A stretch of 64,000 nt of DNA, from the NCBI GenBank assembly GCA_001898405.1, contig MKTW01000011.1, forward strand, positions 440,801 through 504,800, written 5' to 3'. Of the stretch, positions 43,828-52,493 are shown piece by piece. Positions within the stretch are counted from its first letter, which is position 1, and the number at the start of each line of letters is the position of its first letter. The notes below the pieces were generated by a model that was not told the origin of the DNA, did no database searches, and saw only the letters and a list, made by a program, of their open reading frames with translations. Origin of the DNA: Sphingobacteriales bacterium 44-61. Its GTDB lineage: Bacteria; Bacteroidota; Bacteroidia; Chitinophagales; Chitinophagaceae. The position numbers were made by a program, and so were the translations under genes.

Positions 43828-45468
43828 ATGAAGAAGTTTATCTCTATATTAATGCTTGCATGCCTGATGCTTTCTGCCGGCTCGTGCAAGAAAGATTTCC
43901 TGGAAAAAAAGCCGCTGGACTCTTATTCGGACGCAGATCTGTGGAAAGACCTCAATCTTGTCCAGGCTTTTGTCAACAGCCGTTATCCCATTCTTCCATT
44001 CATGGAATTTCCGGGAGTATTAAAATCCTACTTCATGTCAGGCGCCTGCGATGAAGGCAATTCCAAACACAGTTATGGCAATGAAAGAGCCCTTGAAACC
44101 GGCCAGATGAGCCCTGATAATACTGTATATGATTTTTGGGCAAATAATTACCAGCAGATAAGGAACTGCAATATTTTCCTGAGTAAAATTGATGAAGTGC
44201 CTGCGCAGGGCCCGGCCAATGAAGCAAAAAAGAAAAGACTGACCGGGGAAATTTATTTCCTGCGTGCTTACGGATATTTTGATCTTCTCCGTCACTACGG
44301 CGGTGTGCCGCTGGTTTCAAAAGTATATGGGCTTTCTGATACTACTTTTAAAGTGGCCAGGAGTACATTTGAGGAAGGTGTCACTTTTGTATTGAATGAT
44401 ATAGCGAAAGCGGTGGACCTTTTGCCGGCCAGCTATGCAGATGATCCGGAGAATGCAGGACGTGCCACTTCTGTTGCAGCCAAAGCATTAAAATCCCGGA
44501 TGCTGCTGTATGCTGCCAGCGCTTTGCATAATCCTACTAACGATCAGGCCAAATGGCAGGCAGCTTCTACTGCGGCAAAAGAAGCCATTGATTTCGCTGA
44601 AAGCAATGGATACGAGTTGTACCAGGGAGCTGATTACAAGAACATCTTTATGCAAAAGAATAACAGTGAAGTGTTACTCGCTTATAATTTCAGTAATGTG
44701 CCTGGTGGTGGTATCGATATCGTATGTCAGCCTAACAGCTATGGCGGATGGAGTGTGTACACACCTTCACAAGCCATGGTGGATGCTTTTGAAATGAATA
44801 ATGGCAAACCTATCACGGATGCTGCATCCGGCTATGATGCTGCTAATCCATACATCAACCGCGATCCGCGTTTTTATGCTGATATCCTTTACAACGGAGC
44901 GGTATTTAAAGGTTCCGCAGTGGAAGTATTCGCAGGTGGAAAAGACAGCCCGCAAGGTCCACAGGGATGGAACGCTACAGAAACAGGCTATCACTGGAGG
45001 AAGTATATGAGTGAGACCATTGACATGAACAAAGAAGGCAGTAACCAGAACCTGATCATCTTCCGTCTTGCCGAACTGTATCTTAACTATGCAGAATGCG
45101 AGCAGGCCCTGGGGCATGATGGTGTGGCGAGGGATTATGTGAACATGATCCGGAACCGGGCAAGTGTTAATATGCCTCCTGTCACTGAATCTTCAACAGC
45201 ATTGCAGGACAGGATACGTCAGGAAAGAAGGGTTGAGCTTTGTTTTGAGAGCCACCGCATTTATGATGTGCGCCGCTGGAAGATCGCTTCTGTTACAGAG
45301 AATAAACCATTAATGGGTGTTTCAGTAACTAAAACCGGCAACACTTTCACTTATCAGTCCAAGCTTGTCCGCACCCGCGTGTTCAGGGAAGAATATTATT
45401 TATGGCCGATCTCAAGATCTGAAATGAATAAGAACCCTTTGCTTGTAAATAATCCGGGATATAATTAA
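43828..45468 (+). CDS. SusD/RagB family surface lipoprotein
   Basis: A 546-residue nutrient-binding lipoprotein. The signal peptide ends at SAGSC with CKKDFLEKKP after it, as in most SusD proteins. TPR-like helices (YFLRAYGYFDLLRHYGGVPLV) and the C-terminal RNRASV...RQERRVELCFESHRIYDVRRW are family marks. It caps the SusC barrel at the cell surface and delivers ligand. It is co-transcribed with SusC and the metalloprotease gene 17 bp downstream. Confidence 0.95.
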   Translation: MKKFISILMLACLMLSAGSCKKDFLEKKPLDSYSDADLWKDLNLVQAFVNSRYPILPFMEFPGVLKSYFMSGACDEGNSKHSYGNERALETGQMSPDNTVYDFWANNYQQIRNCNIFLSKIDEVPAQGPANEAKKKRLTGEIYFLRAYGYFDLLRHYGGVPLVSKVYGLSDTTFKVARSTFEEGVTFVLNDIAKAVDLLPASYADDPENAGRATSVAAKALKSRMLLYAASALHNPTNDQAKWQAASTAAKEAIDFAESNGYELYQGADYKNIFMQKNNSEVLLAYNFSNVPGGGIDIVCQPNSYGGWSVYTPSQAMVDAFEMNNGKPITDAASGYDAANPYINRDPRFYADILYNGAVFKGSAVEVFAGGKDSPQGPQGWNATETGYHWRKYMSETIDMNKEGSNQNLIIFRLAELYLNYAECEQALGHDGVARDYVNMIRNRASVNMPPVTESSTALQDRIRQERRVELCFESHRIYDVRRWKIASVTENKPLMGVSVTKTGNTFTYQSKLVRTRVFREEYYLWPISRSEMNKNPLLVNNPGYN

Positions 45469-45485
45469 TATCATTCAATGCCATT

Positions 45486-46826
45486 ATGAAAAGTAGCATA
45501 ATACTACCGCTTTTGTTTTTGATGATCTCTTCAGGGCATACCGGGGATAAAGCCCTGCATTCGCCCAAAACTGCGCCGGGTAAGGAAACCTATATCCCGG
45601 CGAAAGTGTGGCGGGTGCCGGAAAATAATAACTATAACAGCGATACAAGTGAATACAGCTATAGCCGTAAAGTGGAATCAGACAATATCGTGATCTTCTG
45701 GGCTAAAGAATTCGGTGCTGACCCTATGAAAAACCCGGATTCTTTGAAGCGGTTCAATGTTCACGAAGCATTGGTTGAATGCGAACGGTTCTACCAGTTT
45801 TATGTAAATGAACTGAAGGTCGTAGAAAAGGGCAAATCGCTGACAGATAAATATAAGGTACTGTTTTACGTGATCGGTGGAGATGAACAAACTGCATTCG
45901 GAGGTGGTGAAGAAAATAAAGTAGGTATTTTATGGACGCCTGCTGTAAGAATGCGCAAAGCTCCTTACGGAGCGCTTGCGCATGAATTAGGGCATGCTTT
46001 CCAGTATCTCGCTGCAAGTGATAATGGCACAGGGCCGCGTGGAGCGATCATGGAAATGTCGGCCCAGTATATGTTATGGCAGGTTTACCCGGAATGGATG
46101 ACGTTTGAAAATTACCACCTGGTAAGTTTCATGAAAAAAACACATTTTGCGTTCCTGCATCCCACGAACATGTATCATTCTCCTTATGTGATCGAGTACT
46201 GGTCAAATAAGCATGGGATAGATTTCTTTGGCAAGTTATTGCGCAACACACAAAAGGGAGAGGATGTAGTGACAGCGTATAAAAGGATAAATGGCCTGAC
46301 GCAGGAACAATTCAATGATGAGATCTTTGATGCCAGCCGCCGGTTTATCACCTGGGATATGAAGCGGATCGAAAAAGTGGCTGCGAAATATGCCAACCAG
46401 CATTTTACCTCCTTTCAACCGGTTGAAGATGGCTGGTACCGGATCGCAGAAAGCAATTGCCCGCAAAACTATGGCTACAATGGGATCAAATTGAAAGTGC
46501 CGGCTGCAGGTACGAAAGTAAAATTATCTTTTAAAGGATTGGCCGGCGCTGCAGGCTACAGGGCTATTAAAACCGATAAGGCAGGCTGGCGTTATGGTTT
46601 TCTGGCCGTTAAGAAAGATGGCAGCCGCGAATATGGAAAACAATATGCTGATGCAAACGGAACTGCCAGTTTTAAAGTGCCTGCCAATACGGAATACCTG
46701 TGGCTGGTAGTAAGCGGAGCGCCAAAAGAACATTGGGAAGTGTCTGGCAAAGACGAGAATAATGAGCAATGGCCGTATCAGATCAGGCTTTCGGGAACAG
46801 ACCTGGCCGATCTTCCTGTAAAATAA
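45486..46826 (+). CDS. Secreted HExxH metalloprotease-like protein
   Basis: A 446-residue exported protein with a signal peptide. The zinc motif ALAHELGHAFQYL has His166, Glu167 and His170 in HELGH, followed by a long region typical of a family I associate with DUF6055 (PF19527), with moderate confidence. A C-terminal beta domain of about 120 residues completes it. It probably cleaves protein outside the cell or in the periplasm. Being the third gene of the SusC/SusD operon, it may process the ligand of that importer, so the ligand could be a protein or glycoprotein. Confidence 0.72.
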   Translation: MKSSIILPLLFLMISSGHTGDKALHSPKTAPGKETYIPAKVWRVPENNNYNSDTSEYSYSRKVESDNIVIFWAKEFGADPMKNPDSLKRFNVHEALVECERFYQFYVNELKVVEKGKSLTDKYKVLFYVIGGDEQTAFGGGEENKVGILWTPAVRMRKAPYGALAHELGHAFQYLAASDNGTGPRGAIMEMSAQYMLWQVYPEWMTFENYHLVSFMKKTHFAFLHPTNMYHSPYVIEYWSNKHGIDFFGKLLRNTQKGEDVVTAYKRINGLTQEQFNDEIFDASRRFITWDMKRIEKVAAKYANQHFTSFQPVEDGWYRIAESNCPQNYGYNGIKLKVPAAGTKVKLSFKGLAGAAGYRAIKTDKAGWRYGFLAVKKDGSREYGKQYADANGTASFKVPANTEYLWLVVSGAPKEHWEVSGKDENNEQWPYQIRLSGTDLADLPVK

Positions 46827-46933
46827 AGGTATATAAGACTTTACCCCTGCTTTGCTGAGTCATTTATGGATATGAAGTTAAAATCTGTAAATGATCGGCT
46901 ACTTTATTCAAATAAACTTGAAGGACTGGGTCA

Positions 46934-46941
46934 TAATTTTG
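46934..46941 (+). promoter_or_regulatory. -7 promoter element of the hydroxyproline operon
   Basis: TAATTTTG is a full match to Bacteroidetes TAnnTTTG, 25 bases before the ATG at 46967. A CTTG 15 bases upstream could serve as a weak -33 element. No stress-island operator is present here. Confidence 0.55.
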
Positions 46942-46966
46942 CGCATTATCAATTAAAAACGAATTT

Positions 46967-47902
46967 ATGCGTAGAATCAACTGGGAAGGCGTGTTTCCTG
47001 CTATGTTAACACCGTTTGCTGCAAATGACACGATTGACTTTAGCATGTTTGAAAAAAATGTTACTGCGCAACTGGCTGCAGGGATAGATGGTGTGATCCT
47101 GGGCGGGTCATTAGGAGAAGCAAGTACACTTGAATATGAAGAAAAGATCCAATTGCTGGTGTTTTGTGTAGAGGTATTGAAAGGACGCATACCTACTGTG
47201 ATGAATATTGCTGAGCAATCAACCAGGGTAGCTGTCAAACTTGCACAGGATGCAGAAGCAAATGGTGCAGATGCATTGATGGTGCTGCCTCCGATGAGAT
47301 ATAGATCCGATGAAACAGAAACAGTGACTTATTTCAAAACGATCGCAGAAAATACTTCACTGCCTATTATGGTCTATAATAACCCGATCGATTATAAGAT
47401 CGAAGTTACTCCGGAGATGTTTGAACAGCTTGCAAAAACGCCGAATATCCAGGCAGTAAAAGAATCTACCAGGGATGTTACGAACGTTGTTCGCATGCGC
47501 AACCGGTTTGGCAACAGATTCAGCCTGCTCTGCGGTGTAGACACCCTGATACTGGAAGAACTGATGCTGGGTGCTGATGGTGTGGTAGGCGGACTGGTGG
47601 ATGCATTTCCTGCGGAAACAGTAGCCATCTATAAACTCGCAAAAGCCGGTATGTATAAAGAGGCGCTGGAAATCTACAAATGGTTCATGCCTGTTCTTGA
47701 ACTGGACATTCATCCCAAACTGGTACAGAATATAAAACTGGCAGGTGTACAAACCGGGCTTAGCACTGAGTATGTACGTGCTCCACGTCTGCCATTGGTA
47801 GGAGAAGAAAGAAAGCGTGTTCTTGATATTATTAATAAGGCTATTGCAACAAGGCCCCAGCTTCCTGATTATCTTAACCTGCCTGTTTTGCAAAACGCTT
47901 AA
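46967..47902 (+). CDS. Dihydrodipicolinate synthase family protein, probable pyrroline-hydroxy-carboxylate deaminase
   Basis: A 311-residue class I aldolase-fold protein. The Schiff-base Lys165 is in AVKEST and the catalytic Tyr137 in YNNP; GGSLGEASTLEYEEK is the substrate-binding loop. Genuine DHDPS is usually encoded elsewhere. Here the next genes encode a semialdehyde dehydrogenase, a 4-hydroxyproline epimerase and an FAD dehydrogenase. The likely job is therefore deamination of 1-pyrroline-4-hydroxy-2-carboxylate to 2-oxoglutarate semialdehyde in trans-4-hydroxyproline breakdown. First gene of the operon, with a perfect -7 box before it. Confidence 0.82.
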   Translation: MRRINWEGVFPAMLTPFAANDTIDFSMFEKNVTAQLAAGIDGVILGGSLGEASTLEYEEKIQLLVFCVEVLKGRIPTVMNIAEQSTRVAVKLAQDAEANGADALMVLPPMRYRSDETETVTYFKTIAENTSLPIMVYNNPIDYKIEVTPEMFEQLAKTPNIQAVKESTRDVTNVVRMRNRFGNRFSLLCGVDTLILEELMLGADGVVGGLVDAFPAETVAIYKLAKAGMYKEALEIYKWFMPVLELDIHPKLVQNIKLAGVQTGLSTEYVRAPRLPLVGEERKRVLDIINKAIATRPQLPDYLNLPVLQNA

Positions 47903-47919
47903 TCCCCAATTGAAGGTAT

Positions 47920-49491
47920 ATGCAATCTATTTTGAGGTCCTTCAGCCCCGGACCAACATCCGGGGGAGGCCCGGCCCTGGGAACTGAACTGACAGATGAA
48001 TTTACGGGTGCAGGCATTCCTGAAATTGAAGCAGTTGCCAATAATGCATCCCGCGCTTTTCCGGTTTATTCTCAAACAACGCCGGAAGAACGTGCCCTGT
48101 TCCTGGAAGCTATAGGTGAAGAGATCATGCTGCTGGGCGATGTATTGATCAATCGTGCCATGCTTGAAACAGGTTTACCGGAAGCCAGGCTCATCGGTGA
48201 GCGAGCGAGGACAGTGGGACAGTTGCAATTATTTGCCGGCATTCTGCGCGAAGGCTCCTGGGTAGAAGCGGTAATAGATCCCGCTTTGCCTGATCGCAAA
48301 CCCTTGCCCCGTGCCGATATCCGGAAAATGCTTGTGCCTGTTGGTCCTGTACTCGTGTTCGGTGCCAGCAATTTCCCCTTCGCCTTTTCAACAGCAGGTG
48401 GCGATACCGCTTCTGCGCTTGCCGCCGGCAATCCTGTGATCGTGAAAGCGCACGAAGGACATTTAGGCACGAATGAACTGGTGGGTAAGGCCATACAGGA
48501 TGCAGCAAAGAGAACCGGTATGCCCACAGGTGTATTTTCTTACCTGGTGATTGATAAAATAGCCAATACGCAAGAGCTGATCAAAAACGAATTGATCAAG
48601 GCGATCGGTTTCACCGGATCATATAAAGCGGGCATGTCCATTTTTCATACTGCCACTACCGCACGCCGCACGCCGATTCCGGTATATGCCGAAATGAGCA
48701 GCGTGAACCCTGTAGTGATTCTTCCGGAAATACTTCAGCAAAAAGCAGAAGCACTTGCCGCGCAGATCGCTGCTTCGATAACATTAGGCTCAGGGCAGTT
48801 CTGTACCAATCCTGGCTTAGTTTTTTTAATGACATCAGGCGATGCCACCCGTTTTGAAAAAGAACTGACCAATCTCATCAGTAATTCGTCTCCCACGCTG
48901 ATGCTGAATAAAACGGTCTGTAATAATTATTACAACTCAAAGAAGGCATTAGCCGGACAAAACGGAATTTCCATACTGGCTGAAGCTTCCGATCTCTCAA
49001 CCGAACTGAAAAGCGCACCGGCCTTACTAAAAACGACTGCCACTGATTTTATCCGGAATGCTGCATTGCAGGCAGAAGTATTCGGCCCATCATCCTTGAT
49101 CGTTTGGTGCAAAGACCGCAATGAATTACTTTCAGCACTTGAATCATTGCATGGTCAGCTTACCGGCACAGTAATGGGCACTGCAGCTGACCTTGCTGCT
49201 TACAATGAGATCATCACTTGCCTGAATAGCAAAGCTGGAAGAGTATTATTTAACGGAGTTCCGACAGGTGTGGAAGTTTGCCATGCAATGGTCCATGGCG
49301 GGCCATTCCCTGCCACCACCGATGTGCGCAGCACTTCTGTTGGCGGCGATGCGATCAAACGGTTTGTGCGGCCACTCTGCTTACAGGATTGCCCTTCCAA
49401 CCTTTTACCGCCTGCTTTACAAAATGAAAACCCTTTGAACCTTATGCGAAAAATAAACGGACAGTTCACAACCAACAAGATCAATTCATAA
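47920..49491 (+). CDS. Aldehyde dehydrogenase, probable 2-oxoglutarate semialdehyde dehydrogenase
   Basis: A 523-residue NAD(P)-dependent aldehyde dehydrogenase. The catalytic Cys295 is in GSGQFCTNPG and the general base Glu258 in AEMSSVNPV. VFGASNFPFAFSTAGGDTASALAAGNPVIVKAHEGH is cofactor-binding and matches the class acting on 2-oxoglutarate semialdehyde. This would complete hydroxyproline conversion to 2-oxoglutarate. It lies 17 bp after the deaminase gene. A 32-bp perfect inverted repeat follows it before the epimerase gene. Confidence 0.85.
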   Translation: MQSILRSFSPGPTSGGGPALGTELTDEFTGAGIPEIEAVANNASRAFPVYSQTTPEERALFLEAIGEEIMLLGDVLINRAMLETGLPEARLIGERARTVGQLQLFAGILREGSWVEAVIDPALPDRKPLPRADIRKMLVPVGPVLVFGASNFPFAFSTAGGDTASALAAGNPVIVKAHEGHLGTNELVGKAIQDAAKRTGMPTGVFSYLVIDKIANTQELIKNELIKAIGFTGSYKAGMSIFHTATTARRTPIPVYAEMSSVNPVVILPEILQQKAEALAAQIAASITLGSGQFCTNPGLVFLMTSGDATRFEKELTNLISNSSPTLMLNKTVCNNYYNSKKALAGQNGISILAEASDLSTELKSAPALLKTTATDFIRNAALQAEVFGPSSLIVWCKDRNELLSALESLHGQLTGTVMGTAADLAAYNEIITCLNSKAGRVLFNGVPTGVEVCHAMVHGGPFPATTDVRSTSVGGDAIKRFVRPLCLQDCPSNLLPPALQNENPLNLMRKINGQFTTNKINS

Positions 49492-49517
49492 CCAATAGGA
49501 TAAAATCTGTATTAATA

Positions 49518-49583
49518 CATCCTTCCCGTCTTCCCGCCTTACCGGTAAATTTTTACCGGTAAGGCGGGAAGACGGGAAGGATG
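49518..49583. repeat. Perfect 32-bp inverted repeat
   Basis: The arms at 49518-49549 and 49552-49583 are exact reverse complements around a two-base centre, so transcripts could form a 32-bp hairpin. The arms begin CATCCTTCCCG and end CGGGAAGGATG. It lies inside an operon, between the dehydrogenase and epimerase genes. Possible roles are partial termination, mRNA processing or stabilisation, or a mobile palindromic repeat. I saw no second copy in this window. Confidence 0.85.
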
Positions 49584-49602
49584 CTAAACTTAAGTGAGTA
49601 CC

Positions 49603-50604
49603 ATGGCTTCCAAAACCTTTTTTTGTATAGATGCGCATACCTGTGGAAATCCTGTAAGAGTCGTTGCCGGAGGCGGCCCCATTCTCAAGGGTGAAAACAT
49701 GATGGAAAAGCGCCTGCATTTCCTGGCAGAGTATGACTGGATAAGAAAAGGCCTCATGTTTGAACCGCGTGGGCATGATATGATGAGTGGCAGCATACTT
49801 TATCCGCCGCATGATCCGCTCAATGATGCAGCAGTACTGTTTATTGAAACAAGCGGATGTCTCCCTATGTGCGGGCATGGCACCATCGGCACTGTCACCA
49901 TTGCGATAGAAGAGGGATTGATCATTCCAAAAGTTCCCGGGCAACTCAGGCTGGAAACCCCGGCCGGCCTTGTACTGATCTCTTACCAGCAAAGCGGTAA
50001 AAAAGTAACTTCCGTAAGGCTGACCAATGTAAAATCATTTCTCTATGCAGAAGGCCTGGAAGTGGAATGCCCGGTGCTTGGAACACTGAAAGTGGATGTT
50101 GCGTATGGCGGTAATTTTTATGCTATCGTAGATCCGCAACCTGCTTTTCCAGGATTGGAACATTTTAAAGCGGATGACCTTATTGCATGGAGCAGGGTGT
50201 GCCGGGAGCGTCTTAATGAAAAATATTCTTTTGTTCATCCGGAAAACGCACATATAAAAGGACTGAGCCATTTATTATGGACCGGCGCTACGATCTCTCC
50301 GAAAGCTTCTGCACGGAATGCTGTGTTTTATGGCGATAAAGCAATTGACCGATCACCTTGCGGTACTGGTACATCCGCACGCATGGCTCAATGGCATGCA
50401 AAAGGTAAATTGAAGAAAGGGGAGGAGTTCATTCATGAGAGCATTATCGGATCGCAGTTTATTGGCCGGATAGAACAGGAAACAACCATTGCCGACAAGC
50501 CCGCTATTGTTCCAAGTATTGAAGGCTGGGCAATTGTTTATGGATACAACACCATCAAGATAGATGATGATGATCCTTATGCACATGGGTTCCAGGTACT
50601 GTAA
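49603..50604 (+). CDS. 4-hydroxyproline epimerase (proline racemase family)
   Basis: A 333-residue enzyme with the two catalytic cysteines of the family: Cys90 in MCGHGTIG and Cys253 in SPCGTGTSARMA. The presence of both distinguishes epimerases/racemases from the trans-3-hydroxyproline dehydratases, which lack the second. It interconverts trans-4-hydroxy-L-proline and cis-4-hydroxy-D-proline. The ATG at 49603 was preferred over a GTG three codons earlier because MASKTFFCIDAHTCGNP is the usual N-terminus. It is the entry step of the operon's pathway. Confidence 0.9.
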   Translation: MASKTFFCIDAHTCGNPVRVVAGGGPILKGENMMEKRLHFLAEYDWIRKGLMFEPRGHDMMSGSILYPPHDPLNDAAVLFIETSGCLPMCGHGTIGTVTIAIEEGLIIPKVPGQLRLETPAGLVLISYQQSGKKVTSVRLTNVKSFLYAEGLEVECPVLGTLKVDVAYGGNFYAIVDPQPAFPGLEHFKADDLIAWSRVCRERLNEKYSFVHPENAHIKGLSHLLWTGATISPKASARNAVFYGDKAIDRSPCGTGTSARMAQWHAKGKLKKGEEFIHESIIGSQFIGRIEQETTIADKPAIVPSIEGWAIVYGYNTIKIDDDDPYAHGFQVL

Positions 50605-50662
50605 CCCCTGGTATTGCAGGCCATGTTTTTCATCCAGGATTGTAAGAAAATAAATTATAATA

Positions 50663-52456
50663 ATGTACAAACGACTTTGCATTTCCCTGTCAATGCTCAT
50701 TGCAGTGCTGGCAGTAACGGCCCAGGCGCCTGAGATGAATTTTACAGTAAGCGTGAAAGAGCCGTCCACACATGTTTATGAAGTCCGGTTTGAATGCAAT
50801 GGTGTAAAAAAGGAATGGGTAGATGTAAAAATGCCGGTATGGATGCCGGGTTATTACCAGATCCTGAACTATGCTGATAATGTCAGCGCATTTCATGTTG
50901 AAGTGCCGGGAGGGGATACATTGAAATGGGAAAAAGCTAATTATAATACCTGGCGTATTTATTCCAATTATGCAGATAGGCTCAATATCAGTTATAATGT
51001 AAAAGCGGTACGTCATTTTGTAGCAACTAATTATCTCGATGAAGAACGTGGGTTCATAGCCCCAACGGGTATGTTCATGCATGTTGACGGACTGATCAAT
51101 CAACCCGTAACCCTTACCATTGAACCGTATAGCAAATGGGATCGTATTGCAACCGGGCTTGAACCGGTAAAAGGAAAGAAATACCGGTATTCAGCTCCTG
51201 ATTTTGATGTGCTGTATGATAGCCCCATCCTGATGGGTAACCTGGAAGAATTGCCTTCATTTTCTGTAAAAGGCGTTCCTCATTATTTTATTGGTTATAA
51301 ACCTGGTCAGTTCGACCGGCAGGCATTTATAAATGACCTGAAAAAAGTTGTGGAAGCCGCTGTGGATATGATGGGCGATATTCCTTTTAAACATTACACA
51401 TTTATTGCCATTGGCCCCGGCGGGGGAGGAATAGAGCATCTTAATTCAACAGCAGTCAGCTTTGATGGTACGGGTATGAATACTCCTGAAAGCCGTAAAA
51501 GAATGTTGTCTTTCCTGGCGCATGAATACTTCCATCATTATAATGCAAAGCGTATACGGCCGATTGAACTTGGCCCGTTTGATTATGATAAAGGCAGCAG
51601 AACAGACATGCTCTGGGTGGCCGAGGGTATTACTTCTTACTATGAAAGATTTTGTCTTAAAAGGGCTGGACTGATAACTGAAGATGATCTGCTCAAAAAT
51701 TTTGAGAACCATATCCGTGCTTATGAAAATAAACCAGGCCGTTTATTCCAATCAGTTGCGCAGGCCAGCTATGACACATGGGCTGATGGACCTTTTGGCC
51801 GTACGGGTGATGATGTAAACAAAACCATCTCCTACTATGATAAAGGGCCTGTGCTGGCTATGATGCTTGATTTTAAGATCCGGCATGAAACGCGTAATAA
51901 GCGTTCACTCGATGATGTGATGAGGACCCTGTACAAAGATTTTTACCAGGCAAAACGTCGTGGATATACTGCAAAGGAATTTCGTGAAGTATGTGAAAAG
52001 ACAGCAGGTGTGCCGCTGAGTTCGTTTTTTGAGTACATATACACGGTCAATGATGTTGACTATGCAAAATATCTCGGCTATGCAGGGTTGACAATAGATA
52101 CAGCCAATAAGCCAGTGCCAGGTGCCTGGCTGGGAATTGATGCCAGGGCAAAAAATGATACTATCATTATCAGTGCGGTTGACTGGGACTCACCAGCCTG
52201 GCTTGCAGGAGTAAGGCCGCGTCAGGTATTAAAGGCCATCGATGGGAAACCTGCTACAATGCAGTTGCTCGGAGAGGTTAAGAATAAGAAAGCCGGAAAC
52301 ATAGTGAAGTTGCAGGTAGAGCAGGGAGGTGTATTGAAAACGGTCCCGTTGATATTAAGTACCCAGTTTACCCGTAGCTTTACGATCGGCAAGACCAGCC
52401 GTCCTGACCAATTGCAGTCGGTCATTTTTAAAGATTGGTCGCGCATAAACCCGTAA
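50663..52456 (+). CDS. M61 family metallopeptidase (glycyl aminopeptidase-like, PDZ)
   Basis: A 597-residue exported peptidase with a signal peptide (ending VTAQA). An N-terminal beta domain precedes the catalytic domain with the zinc motif HEYFHH (His287, Glu288, His291) and the third ligand Glu321 in WVAEGITSYYE. A PDZ-like domain follows (about 500-590, PGAWLGIDARAK to VLKAIDGKPA). Known M61 enzymes release N-terminal glycine or alanine. It sits inside the hydroxyproline operon and may supply hydroxyproline from peptides. Gaps to both neighbours are short (58 and 37 bp). Confidence 0.88.
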   Translation: MYKRLCISLSMLIAVLAVTAQAPEMNFTVSVKEPSTHVYEVRFECNGVKKEWVDVKMPVWMPGYYQILNYADNVSAFHVEVPGGDTLKWEKANYNTWRIYSNYADRLNISYNVKAVRHFVATNYLDEERGFIAPTGMFMHVDGLINQPVTLTIEPYSKWDRIATGLEPVKGKKYRYSAPDFDVLYDSPILMGNLEELPSFSVKGVPHYFIGYKPGQFDRQAFINDLKKVVEAAVDMMGDIPFKHYTFIAIGPGGGGIEHLNSTAVSFDGTGMNTPESRKRMLSFLAHEYFHHYNAKRIRPIELGPFDYDKGSRTDMLWVAEGITSYYERFCLKRAGLITEDDLLKNFENHIRAYENKPGRLFQSVAQASYDTWADGPFGRTGDDVNKTISYYDKGPVLAMMLDFKIRHETRNKRSLDDVMRTLYKDFYQAKRRGYTAKEFREVCEKTAGVPLSSFFEYIYTVNDVDYAKYLGYAGLTIDTANKPVPGAWLGIDARAKNDTIIISAVDWDSPAWLAGVRPRQVLKAIDGKPATMQLLGEVKNKKAGNIVKLQVEQGGVLKTVPLILSTQFTRSFTIGKTSRPDQLQSVIFKDWSRINP

Positions 52457-52493
52457 AATTCAAAAGTATTCTAAATATTAAAGTTCATTCAAG

